Assembly: GCA_003194525.1 (NCBI GenBank)
Contig: NBIV01000325.1
Coordinates: 1-64,000 of the forward strand
Origin: Gracilariopsis chorda
Lineage: Eukaryota > Rhodophyta > Florideophyceae > Gracilariales > Gracilariaceae
DNA: 64,000 nt
Direction: 5' to 3'
A model generated the notes under the pieces. The model searched no databases. It was not told the origin of the DNA and saw only the letters and a list, made by a program, of their open reading frames with translations. Every line of letters starts with the position of its first letter. The first letter of the stretch is position 1. Both the position numbers and the translations under genes were made by a program. Shown piece after piece: positions 10,765-21,480 of this stretch.

Positions 10765-11543
10765 AGTTGAAAGTTGAAAGGAAGTTGAGGGGATGGAAGG
10801 GAAGTTCGCCAGCTCTAGCTTGGATTTACTTGGAGGTCCTTCAGACACATCTTATATACCACTCGAAACTCGAATTGCGCGGGAACACCAACTACAAGTA
10901 AAACCTAAACCACTAAGCAGGGACACTCAATACTACCAATCATCATCTAACATGACATAGCCAGCTCAGCACAACCTCATTACATTAACGCACACCAACG
11001 CACCAATGTTCTGTAATAGTTACGTGCATACACATGACCATGACAAGGCACAAATTCACGACTCCAACACACGCCAGCACATGCCAACACATCACGGTAA
11101 GTCAACACGTCACAGTAAGTCGGCACGTAACCTGTGGTGTTAGTGCCATGTCATCATGTGGCAATGCACACAACACCCACGTCATCAATATACCCGTGCA
11201 TGTGTAAACCTGTTGACAGTGCATGCGCACCTTACCATTGTACCAACCACTGCGGTACCACTTGTACCAGCTGTCAACCACTTCACCAGTATCCCCTGCA
11301 CACAACGTACACGGTGACCACTGTAGTAGCTGGACACGTGGGTGTGTCTAACCGATCCAGTTATGCCATACCACTTGTACACACCACGTTGCATATGTAC
11401 ATTTGCAGTAGCCAATCAGAATCCAGTTTCACGTTGGGTTCGCGGACACGCGCATATGCGCTTTTGCAGAGGTACCCTCTAAAACAGCCCATGCTCCCCG
11501 GAACATTTGGTTTTCAGTGACAGCACAGGTACTACTGCCAACA
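10765..11543 (-). repeat. LTR a4, 5' LTR of C1
   Basis: This 779-bp LTR runs TGTTGG on the minus strand to CAACT next to the primer site. A TATA-like sequence lies at 10850-10858 and the shared core around 11395-11500. Its outer flank (gtttt, 11544-11548) is C2 integrase sequence, so C1 appears inserted in C2; the matching duplicate would lie left of this window. Confidence 0.9.
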
Positions 11544-13583
11544 GTTTTAGTGCATACGACCACAAACATTCTGGAAGATTTGCTTGAATGAGCAAAGCTC
11601 GGGCAGCTTCACCCATAGTGCGATTGATGCGCTCTGCAATAGCATTATGTTCCGGGGTATACTTTGGAGAAACCGATACCTCCTGCAGACCATTCTTGGT
11701 ATTCTCTTGCAAGGCAATGTACTCTTCTGCATTGTCAGAGTGCAGCTTTCGAATAAGCACATGCTCTCCTCCAAGCTGTTTGAGCTTCTGCCTCACACCT
11801 AAGAACACTTGTGCAATCTCAAACCTATGCATCATGAACCCAAGTACTGCATATCGCGAGTGATCATCCACAAATCCAGATGCATACCGGAATCGATCTG
11901 GGAACGATGGCACTAATGGACCCATAATGTCTGAGTGCACAATGTCTGCAACGTTATCAGATCTTTCAAACTTGCCCAGAAATGGCAGTTTATGTGCTTT
12001 GCCAAGCCGACACGATCGACATATATCCTCCATGCACTTGAGTTTTGGGACTCCGTCGACATGTTCATGAACCTTTTGTAGGTCATGCTCATTCATATGT
12101 GCCAGTCTGCGATGCCACAATGTACTTGTGCGGTAGTCTGTTGCAGAAAGCATCTTGGATGTATCCCAATGGTCAATGGGGTTGGGTAGCGTGTATAGAC
12201 GGGACCGATTATGACGAGTCCCACGTCCAATGTCAAACCCGTGCTCATGTTGTAGGGTTACCTCCTTACCACAGAACCGTGACTGGATACCCTTGTCAGC
12301 TAAGCGACCTACAGATACTAGGTTATATCCAAGATTCGGAACTAGCAGCACTTTCGACAACCTGAGGTTCACATCCAAGAAGGGTAGTATGACATCTCCT
12401 TGTTGCGTGGCATTAACCGTGGTGTTGTCAGCTAGCTCAATTGTCTTCTCTGGTATGTCAATCAGTGTGTATGGAACGAATGCAGATACAGAACAGAAGA
12501 AATGAGACGTAGCACCACTGTCCGCATAATTGTCGATGTGACTAATAGCTGGCGGTACCACTGAAGACTTCTCACTAGCAACACCAGCAATCTCAACTTT
12601 GGACGCTCTACTGGATGACTTCCCAGAACGCTTTGGCTTCTCAACTGCGTTCAACCTCAGCTGGTCCAAGATTGCTTGTGGCAGATGGTTGTCAGGGTTC
12701 TCTGGATTCACGTGACATCGGTCTTGAGTATGTCCATCACGGTCGCAGAAGGTGCAGTGGTACCCGTTTCTGCTTCCAGCAGCATACGCACGACCAGTGG
12801 GGTCGTTAATAGTGGTCGAATCTGACGCGTTACCATCATTTTCATTACCAATCGATGATCTGCTGTGTCCACTTATACGGGCACCACCCTTGATCCTGTT
12901 CTTTTTGCGATTACGACCTCTACCGGAACTACCTGAACCCATTTGACGAGCATTATATTCATCAATCAGGGTTGTCGCCACATAGTCCCATGTCAGTTCG
13001 GAGATCTCCTTGGTCCTAAGTGCTGCTGCAGTTGACTAAAAAGAGCAGTTGGGGTCAATAGAGGCCAGAAGCATAGGTGCCTTGTGAGACTCAGGTATAG
13101 CCGCATCCTTGCCCATGCGGTCCAGCTGCGAGAACAGAGAGGCAAACTGGTCCACATACTCATACATGTTTTGGCCTTTGTATGACATTCTGAACAGCTG
13201 AGTCTGCACAGCTATAGGAGACACAGTCCTGTTTGAGGCATATCTCGCATCAAGTAGTTGAAGCATGCGACCAGGGTCATCATCCACATCCATGACTGCA
13301 CGCAGTGGCGCATCATCAAGTGCACAAATGATGATTGCACATGCCTTTTCGCGCTTTGCAAGTATACGGGAGGGTGTCTGGGTCGCACTAGAAACAGACG
13401 CTTGTGTCATTGTGGCACTAGATGACTCCTCCGAACTGGACATAACCACATTCCAGACACCTTTAATTCGACACGCGGCACGTAGACGGTGTCGCCATAT
13501 GGTGTAATCTTCACCTCACTTACCATGGAAGCGTGGGATCTTCACACCAGAGGTGGTTTCGGACTCAACTTCGGGTCAGACAT
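11544..13583 (-). pseudogene. Copia gag-protease-integrase (C2), broken and truncated
   Basis: This is homologous to the first half of C3 but disabled. Near the ATG (13583) a missing base shifts the frame, and an in-frame TGA replaces an arginine codon in the GKRG region. A TAG replaces Glu after SIDPNCSF (near 13036). After that the frame is open to 11544. It has a basic linker, a CCHC knuckle (CTFCDRDGHTQDRC, near 12740), the protease motif YADSGATSHFF (near 12520), the zinc region WHRRLAH to CRLGKAH, and an integrase core with HSDI, HSDNAEEY and AERINRT. It stops at SYALK where LTR a4 begins; the rest of integrase plus RT are absent from the window. Confidence 0.9.
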
Positions 13584-15095
13584 TGTTCCGGAAGGAGATC
13601 AATTACAAAAAACTAAACCAAATGAAATGAAAATGAAGCAGAGTGAGGGACTCGATGCTTAGAAAGTTGACCAGAAGCTCATATGAATGCCTGATCGCGA
13701 TACAGCTATTGACTTGCAGCTGATGTCACAATATGAGGAGTGTTGCAACGCACGCGGGTTATGAAAACAAAAGGGAAGAAACAACGGGAGGAAGAAGAAA
13801 CAAGAAAATAAAACAAGGAAGGTTGTCAGCCTTAGTCGACCAGTTTACTCGACAGCAGGCAAAGCCCATCTACATATACCCTACCGCACACATTTCACCG
13901 TCGTCGCAGCAAGCGACGGCGGTGGTTGCACCATTACACTACACGTTATTCGTGTGTGCAGGTGTACACGAAAAGCGCGCACAATCTAGAGGGTCACAAT
14001 TTCAAATAACTAAATCAATCAATGCGGCAAATCCATTGCCAGTCCCTTGATCTGGAACCAGCTCTAAAAAATCAACAATTACCATCCTGGCACTCCAACC
14101 CCTCCGCGCAGCCCGCAAACGCACATTGTCCCAAATCACCCAATACAGCTCCCATTCGCATCTTCGGCATTGCAGCACAACCGTCTACTGCGCGCACACT
14201 TGGACCAACCACATTGCTCCACTTGTGCATATCCGCAATCCAGTACCATACACTCCATAACACTTGTACGGTATACAATGCATATAGCATTTTGCAGTAG
14301 CCAATCACATTGCCATTTCACGTTGGGTTTGAGCAGAGGCGCATATGGGCTTTTGGAGCGAGGGGCTCCAAAAGTGCCCATCGTCCCCTGAAGGTTTGGT
14401 TTTGGACCAATCTGACACCTTCTGTGGGGGTTGGCCAGTCACTCGACCACTTAAAAACTTCAACACTTCAACAAGGAGGGAACTGGAGCGGAGTATCTCA
14501 ACACTCAACAGCGAGGGCGCCAGCGGAGACCTTGTAACCAAGTCTCAACGCTCGTCCAGACGCGTCTGGTACGCGAATCACAGGCGGAGGTCGGGTCCTC
14601 TACGCCCAGAGTATACTCACGAGTAGCTCTGAAGCAAACTCGGAAATGAAAATAACTTCGTAGAGGCGGGCGCACTGACGGGAGAAACTACCTCCGCTAC
14701 CCTAAGGGTTGAACCCCTGGACCCTGGTAACTCTCTCGAGGTGAGGTACGAAATTCTTCTTGACCTACCCTGTTCTGCGCACTTCAGAACGAGGGGCTTT
14801 ACAATCCGTACGTGTCGTCCCAGGGAGGTTAGTAGCTGTCGCGATAAGCGTTCACCAGATAACCCCTGCTAGACACTTGCAGGAAAATACCGCGGTCTTC
14901 CTTGCGCGCTGAAGCAATGGAGCCGGGATCGGAACAGGCGCAGGTCGGCTTACCAGAGAAGGTGTCTCTGAACGCTTCGCCTACTTTCACCACAGCACCA
15001 AAGACTTCCACAAGACTCGCAAAGATGATCTGCGCAAGAAGATAAATCCAACGAAAAGTAAGTCAAAAGAGCGCGACGTCTGCAAAATATCGACG
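13584..15095 (-). other. 5' leader of C2, with candidate intron, split by solo LTR-b
   Basis: This leader between the LTR-d1 primer site and gag is interrupted by solo LTR b1 (13741-14473). A GTAAGC donor on the minus strand (plus 14948-14953) and a TCTCCCGTCAG acceptor (plus 14675-14677) bound a candidate intron of 279 nt. Inside it, near plus 14831-14837, is a perfect TACTAAC branch-point-like heptamer. There is no credible ORF. Confidence 0.6.
13741..14473 (-). repeat. Solo LTR b1, target duplication aggag
   Basis: This 733-bp LTR is flanked by aggag at 13736-13740 and 14474-14478. On the minus strand it starts TGTTGAAGTG and ends GCGTTGCAACA. It is nearly identical to C3 LTR b2 except for a small duplication (GTTGAAGT) at the start. 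It has no internal region, so it is a solo LTR inserted in the C2 leader. Confidence 0.92.
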
Positions 15096-15111
15096 CTCTG
15101 GGCCCATAAAC
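15096..15111 (-). promoter_or_regulatory. Primer binding site of C2
   Basis: GTTTATGGGCCCAGAG on the minus strand follows LTR d1. It is a slightly variant half tRNA-iMet site (GGTTATGGGCCC in C1). Confidence 0.75.
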
Positions 15112-15922
15112 TGATGATGAAAACGATAGTTGGGCAACGGCGGATCTGTAGAACAAGAAAAGAAACAAAAGAACTAGTGAAGGTTGCCAAGCTTGGGGCG
15201 AGTTTACTTGGTAGTGGAACTTCAGCGTGTTATATAGCACCTCTACGTCGCACTACAACAACACGAAAACCCTATACCACTAAGTGGGAACACCCAACCC
15301 TACCAAACATAATCAAACATAACACAATAAGGGTTACACACACTGATTACAGCTATGTACAACCATGCATAACATCATAACAAAACATTACAACAACGCA
15401 CACCAAGTGAACCAAGCAGCCAACAATGCGCAACAAGTGAACCACACATGCCAACAATGTGCCAGCATGTGACAGCACTGTGTAAACACTTACTTGCATC
15501 ATCATCACTATGACAAAGCATAAATTCACATGTCACCGCATCCATGTACATACCCTAGGTGTGTTGCATGCATGGCACGTGCTTACTTGCACAACTGCAC
15601 ATATGCAACACCTGCATGTACCTGTAAACCACATATAGCCACACGTATTCCTAAATACCATGCCCATTCACCTTATGTCAAGTGGCCAGTTCCGTGGCTA
15701 TGACCCATACGATGCCCAACACTTGTAACCAATGCATTTTATATGAGTATACGCAGTAGCCAATCATATGCCCGTTTCACATTGGGTTTGAGAACGCACG
15801 AATATGCGCTTTTGCAAAGCAGCTCTCAAAAACAGCCCTCCGTTATATGAAACTTTGTTCCCATGTGCTGGAACATGATGTCCTAGAACTCCCATGCACC
15901 CGAACATGTGTTAACATCAACA
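15112..15922 (-). repeat. LTR d1 (family d), shared between a pol tail and C2
   Basis: This 811-bp LTR runs TGTTGATG to CATCATCA on the minus strand. It is preceded by a pol C-terminus with polypurine tract and followed by the primer site and leader of C2, so it links two bodies head to tail. A TATA-like TATATAAC lies near 15229-15236 and the shared core at 15738-15850. It pairs in opposite orientation with d2 (30593-31404). Confidence 0.88.
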
Positions 15923-16084
15923 CTCCTCCTCGAGTTCCTGGTTCAGACCAACTCGATCCAAGACCAATTGCGTCATAGCGGGAATAAGTGGCTTAGTGAG
16001 TATGTCGGCATCGTTGTCCTCACTTAGCACAGATTCCACACTTATCACCTTACTTTTGACCAAGTCCCGGATGAATTGTATCAA
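15918..16084 (-). pseudogene. Copia RNase H C-terminal tail ending in LTR d1
   Basis: The minus strand encodes the last ~50 residues of a C3/C5-type RNase H, with recognisable pieces such as NDADILTKP and LNQELEEEC. The polypurine tract GAGGAGGAG is part of the coding sequence and the stop is formed by the first LTR bases (TGTTGA). Upstream it is cut at about 16085 by an inversion junction with plus-strand integrase sequence. Confidence 0.75.
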
Positions 16085-16192
16085 AATAACTACAGGAATG
16101 GTCTCCAGGACGTATCGTTTTCTCTACTGTATACCCCAGAACATAATTCTATTGCAGGGCGCATCAATCGCATTATGTTTGAAGCTGTCCAA
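16085..16192 (+). pseudogene. Copia integrase fragment (C5), plus strand
   Basis: The translation includes NGLQDVSFS and YTPEHNSIAGRINRIM, matching the C3 segment around its integrase glutamate (YTPEHNAIAERINRT). The catalytic Glu is changed to Gly (AER to AGR). It ends at LTR c1, and C5 resumes in RT at 29245 on the other side of C4. About 1.3 kb expected between the two pieces is missing. Confidence 0.75.
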
Positions 16193-16969
16193 TGAAAGCA
16201 GGTGAAGCGGAAGGGAAAGGAAAGGTACGGGGATACAAGGGAAGTTCGCCAGCTCTGGCTCGGATTTACTTGGAGGTGCTACAATCACAACTTATATAGA
16301 ACTCTAACTTCTTCTTCGTCCAAACTTCGACTACAACTGACACCTAAACCAGTAGCCGGGGACCCTCAATACTACCAATCATCATCTCACATAACATGGC
16401 CACGCTAGCACTAACTCAAGGTACATTAAACCTACTCAACACAATAACGCGCAAACACCGCACGATAAGTTAGGTGCCTTCTCACAACCATGACAAAGCA
16501 CAAACTCAAAACTCACAACACAGATTCACATGCAAACGCATGCCAACGCCTCCAAATTCATCCATGCACGTTACAGTAATCCACCACACCACATGTACGT
16601 GTAAGTGCACCGACTCACACGTCATTATCCACTTCGGGTACCTGTAAACCTGATGACAGTACCCACACTCCTCACCAAAGTACCACTGCTGTAACAAATC
16701 TCCCGTGTGTCTAACCATCATAGGTACGTGCCGTGTACACTGTGCGCACTGTACTAGCTGAACAAGTGGGGTGCCAATCTAGCCCACTTGTGTACTACCA
16801 CTTGTACGCACTACAGTGCATATGTGCATATGCAGGAGCCAGTCACAATCCAGATTGACGTTGAATTTGCACAGCGACGCATATACGTTCTTGCAGAGAC
16901 ACCCTCCAAAATAGCCCATGCTCCCCGAAACATTTGGTTTTGAGAGACAGAACAGGTGCTTTTCCGACA
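16193..16969 (-). repeat. LTR c1, 3' LTR of C4
   Basis: This 777-bp LTR is the same length as c2 (28468-29244). On the minus strand it starts TGTCGGAAAAGCACC and ends TTTCA. It has a TATATAAG-like box near 16290 and the shared core at 16816-16930. It is visibly diverged from c2, so C4 is older than C3. The flanks (tccaa, gaggc) do not form a target duplication. Confidence 0.88.
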
Positions 16970-16982
16970 CCCTCCCTCTCTC
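16970..16982 (-). promoter_or_regulatory. Polypurine tract of C4
   Basis: GAGAGAGGGAGGG on the minus strand abuts the start of LTR c1. Confidence 0.75.
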
Positions 16983-16989
16983 ATTGACG

Positions 16990-19900
16990 TCATGGGTCTA
17001 CGGGCCACTGTCACCGTGGAACTTCTCCAGTTTCATGCGACCAAGTGCCTTCGTAAGCATATCTGCAACCACTGTCTTCCGTGGAGAAGTACTGCAGCTG
17101 AATAGCATTCTCACGTAGAGCCTGTCATGTGAAGTGAAAGCGAATGTCGATATTCTTGGTATGCGTATTGACAACTCCATGCCGGGCGAGGTCTATGCAG
17201 GCTTGGTTGTCCACATAAACCGTTGTGGGTTCAACCATGAGCCTTACTGACTCATCAACGTGCAGACCAATTGTATCACTAATGGCACTCCCAAGTCTTT
17301 TCAGCCAGATCGTCTCTTTTGCTCCGGAACATAGACTCACATACTCAGCCCTGGCACTGGACAGCGCAACTACTTCCTGTTGGGGTGAGCTCCAAGACAA
17401 AGGAGGGCCACCCATCATGAACACATACCCACTTATAGACTTGCGAGTGGATGTGTCACCTGCACAGTCCGAGTCTACATATCCATAAAGCTGAGTATTC
17501 GAGCATGATCCATACGTGAGTGCAAAAGATCGGGTGCCATTGAAGTGCCTCAGTACACCCTTGACTGCCTTCCAATGAGTTTCTCCAGGTTTCTCGACAT
17601 ATGTCGCTAGCTTGGACACTGCAAAAGATACTTCCAGTCCAGTCCCGCAGAAAGGTACATTAGGAAGCCAGTCACTTGCCTGTTTGGGATGCTTGTCATA
17701 TCTTCCTCAATCCGAGTAAGGTCTACTTTGGAGTCCATGGGAGTGTCCACTGGCTTTCAATGACAAATATCCAGCCCTTCGAGGACCTTGCGCGTGTACG
17801 CTGACTGCTTGAGGTACACCGTTTTCTTAGCTCGGTCCTGACAAATCTCGCATCCTAGAATCATGCAAGCATCATTCAGGGCCTTCATTACAAAACGGGT
17901 CGATAGCTCAGGCTTCACTTGATCTATTGCATCCATCGATGGAATTGCTATAATTACGTCTTCCACGTACAGAGCAATGAACACCAGCACTTCCAGTATC
18001 ATTCTGATATAAACAAACTCGTCAGCACTGTTTGGCTTCAGACCCAGTTCTTCAACAAGGAAGGCATCAATCTTTGCGTGCCATTGCCTTGGTGCCTGTC
18101 GCAGCCCATATAGATCTTTCTTTAGTTTGCACACCACGTCCTCATTGCTGGCTTTGACGAACCCATCGGGTTGCTCCATGTACACAGTTTCCTCGAGGTT
18201 GCCACTCAAGAATGCAGTCTTCACATCCATGTGGTGTAGATGGTAGTCCTGCACTGCCACAATGGACAGAATCACCCTTATAGATATGAACTTGACTACT
18301 GGTGAATACGTCTCTGAAAAAATGAGGCCCTCCACTTGTAGGAAACCACAGGCAACCACGCGAGCCTTGTACCGCATTGTTGGTTCACCACTTTCACTGG
18401 CCACATACTTTTCCCCAAATATCCATTTGGACGAAATCACGTTGGTTTTGGCTTGTCTTGGAACTAATTCCCATGTGTCATGCTCCACCTAGGACTCATA
18501 CTCAATGTCCATAGACTTGATCCAAGCTTTGGAATCTGGTCGTGACACTGCATCCGAATACGAAGATGGGATGTCATCACTGGCTGTGAGAAGGGCTGTG
18601 CCACGCCACCAAGAGGTAGGTGCTTTGCGTTCACGAGTGGACCTTCGGAGTGTTTGTGCTTCTGGTATATCTGGCTCACTCTCAAGAGCAGCTGGGGGCT
18701 CATTGTGACTGTCTGAATCATCGTCAAGTGCAGTGTCTGGTGCCGCAGGATCATCTTGAGCAGCATAGATGGGTGTCGTAAAGATAGGAGTGAAGTTCGA
18801 TTTCAACTTTTCTGATAGGTCATTTTCAGCATATTTGTCATCATTGACGTGGTGAGTACCCTGATCGGAATCAATACACTCGTCAAACCTCACATCCCTG
18901 GACAAAACTACCTTCTCTTTCTGATCATCCCACATTTTGTACCCATTCGAGCCAGATATATACCCAATATAGGTCGCATCTGCTGCAAGTTGCTCTACCT
19001 TCTTCCGCTTTTAGTCCACTACTTTGTACCAGCACCGACTAACAAACACACGCAGATTGCTCAAGTCAGGCTTTTGACCACTCCACAACTCGAATTGTCT
19101 CACATTAGGCCATGCATGTCACTCTATTGCGCACGTACACTGCAACGTTCAGTGCCTCTGCCCAGAAACTTTTAGGCAGTTTCTTTTGATGCAACATTGA
19201 CCTCACCAAGTCCATTAGTGTTCGGTTAAAGCGTTCTGCAAGACCATTCTGATGTGGCTTGTACGGCACCGTGCGCTGATTTTTAGTACCATGGCATTCC
19301 AGCTCGCGTGTAACCTTGTGTGACCAATATTCACCATAGTTGTCTGTGTGTGACGCATGTAACACACATTCACGAGCCGTTATAGTCTTCACATGCCTGC
19401 TGGTCTGGTTTTTGACAAACTTGACCCACGTTACAAACGTTCGCAGCACCTCATCTTTGGTCTTGAGCATGTACAAAAAGCAAAAATGGGAGTAATCATC
19501 AATGAATGTGACAAAGTACCGCAAGCCACCCAAGGAAACAACCTGTATTGGACCACAGATATCAGAGTGGACGAGGTCCAATGGTGCCTTAACCCGTTCC
19601 CCCACTTGCTTGGGAGTAGGAGTGCCGGTAGACTTCGCCACAATACAGGAGTCCCAAACATCAAACGATCGAGTCACATCCACATTCAGCCCTTCCCCAA
19701 CACGATTTCGAGCCATGTGCTTGATATCATCCAAATTCAGCCCTTCCACAACACCATTTCGAGCCATGTGCTTGATGTCATCCACATTTACATGAGCCAC
19801 TCGTCGATGCCATAGCGCCAAGTCTGACAGAAGTGCGATATTCGATTGTCTCGATGGGTCAACGTCGGTTTAGAAGTAGTACAGGCCTTTAATGCCATGC

Positions 19901-20755
19901 CCTTTTGCAAACAGCGCGGAGCGCTTATACGCACACACTTTGTGCTTGTCGAACACCACAGTAGCACCCCAGTCACACATGGAGGATACTGAGAGCAGAT
20001 CGTACTTCAAGCTCGGTACAGGCACCACTTTTCTCAACCGGCACTTACGCTTCTGCCCTTCAGCAGCAAGATAAATGTTGACAATGCCATGGCCAGGTGA
20101 CTCTAACTTGGAAGCATTATCGATGCTAACACCAGACAACATTTTGCTCTCATATGTTTCAAACATGGAGCCATCATAAGTCCTGTGTGCAGTTGCTCCA
20201 GAGTCAACGATCCAGTCACTGTTATTGGCCATATTAGAACCGCTGGAAATGAGACACACGTAGTCAGAATCGCTGCAGCCCGCAGCTTCTTCGTTGCCGA
20301 AAACCATGTGCACACTTGGGTGGTCAGCAGCATCTTGTCCTTTATTAGTCTCATCACGCTGTTTCTTAAAACAGTTTCTCTTATTATGACCCTTCTTGCC
20401 ACATTAGTAGCACACAACTGACTTCTTCCGAGACTCCGTGCCGACCAAAGCTGTTTCACTACCATATTCTTCCTTTGCACGGTCATTCATTCGCTGCTCT
20501 TCTTGCAGCAAACGACTCTTCACAAACTACAGTTCGAGTTTGCAGTCAACAATTGTAGTTTCAATGGCCACAATAAGGTGCTCAGAGCGTTCCGGTAGTT
20601 CACATAAGAAATGCATAGCAATATCCTTCTCCTCAACCGTGGGGTCCATACTCTTAAGATCCGATGCGAGATGACGTACGAAATTGATGAACTGTAACAT
20701 TTTATCGTCATCCCGCATCTTGGCGGTATAGAAGGAACGTCGCGCATTGATTCGG
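16990..20755 (-). pseudogene. Copia gag-pol body of C4 (from mid-gag to RNase H), decayed
   Basis: The order of decayed pieces is: gag from 20755; a CCHC knuckle with an in-frame TAA (CY*CGKKGHNKRNC, near 20400); a protease with VDSGATAH (near 20210); integrase at 19821-19105 with HSDI, HTDNYGEY and AERFNRT; an IN-RT linker at 18935; RT at 18488-17757; and RNase H at 17619-17125. Its sequence is closest to C1. Defects include many frameshifts and stops, a direct duplication of about 15 residues (DIKHMARNGVVEGLN-like, 19690-19790), loss of one zinc-binding Cys (DVWDSC), and YVDD changed to YVED in the RT active site. Confidence 0.88.
20751..20755. other. Target site duplication of C3, left copy (ttcgg)
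   Basis: ttcgg occurs here and at 27000-27004, directly outside the two ends of C3. The C4 gag sequence is continuous across it. Confidence 0.9.
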
Positions 20756-21480
20756 TGTTGCAACGCACGCGGGTTATGAAAACAAAAGGGAAGAAACAAC
20801 GGGAGGAAGAAGAAACAAGAAAATAAAACAAGGAAGGTTGTCAGCCTTAGTCGACCAGTTTACTCGACAGCAGGCAAAGCCAATCTACATATACCCTACC
20901 GCACACACTTCACCGTCGTCGCAGCAAGCGACGGCGGTGGTTGCACCATTAAACTACACGTTATTCGTGTGTGCAGGTGTACACGAAACGCGCACACAAT
21001 CTAGAGGGTCACAATTTCAAATAACTAAATCAATCAATGCGGCAAATCCATTGCCAGTCCCTTGATCTGGAACCAGCTCTAAAAAATCAACAATTACCAT
21101 CCTGGCACTCCAACCCCTCCGCGCAGCCCGCAAACGCACATTGTCCCAAATCACCCAATACAGCTCCCATTCGCATCTTCGGCATTGCAGCACAACCGTC
21201 TACTGCGCGCACACTTGGACCAACCACATTGCTCCACTTGTGCATATCCGCAATCCAGTACCATACACTCCATAACACTTGTACGGTATACAATGCATAT
21301 AGCATTTTGCAGTAGCCAATCACATTGCCATTTCACGTTGGGTTTGAGCAGAGGCGCATATGGGCTTTTGGAGCGAGGGGCTCCAAAAGTGCCCATCGTC
21401 CCCTGAAGGTTTGGTTTTGGACCAATCTGACACCTTCTGTGGGGGTTGGCCAGGCACTCGACCACTTGTAGACTTCAACA
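20756..21480 (-). repeat. LTR b2, 3' LTR of C3
   Basis: This 725-bp LTR runs TGTTGAAGTC to GCGTTGCAACA on the minus strand. The shared core lies at 21296-21410. Its first six bases also supply the last codon and the stop of the C3 polyprotein. Confidence 0.93.

Larger units (their letters stand above)
1045..11543 (-). mobile_element. C1: Ty1/copia retrotransposon in tandem LTR ladder
   Basis: In element orientation the order is a4, primer site, leader, gag/PR/INT, solo a3, RT/RNase H, polypurine tract, a2, RT/RNase H again, polypurine tract, a1, primer site, leader. This is a copia element with the usual PR-INT-RT-RH domain order. It was interrupted by a related LTR and then rearranged by unequal LTR recombination. 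It is not autonomous as it stands because gag-INT and RT-RH are in separate frames. Confidence 0.9.

Noticed and set aside
16188-16192. Possible target duplication of C4
   Set aside because: The flanks tccaa (16188-16192) and gaggc (29245-29249) do not match, and the C5 sequence is not continuous across the site.
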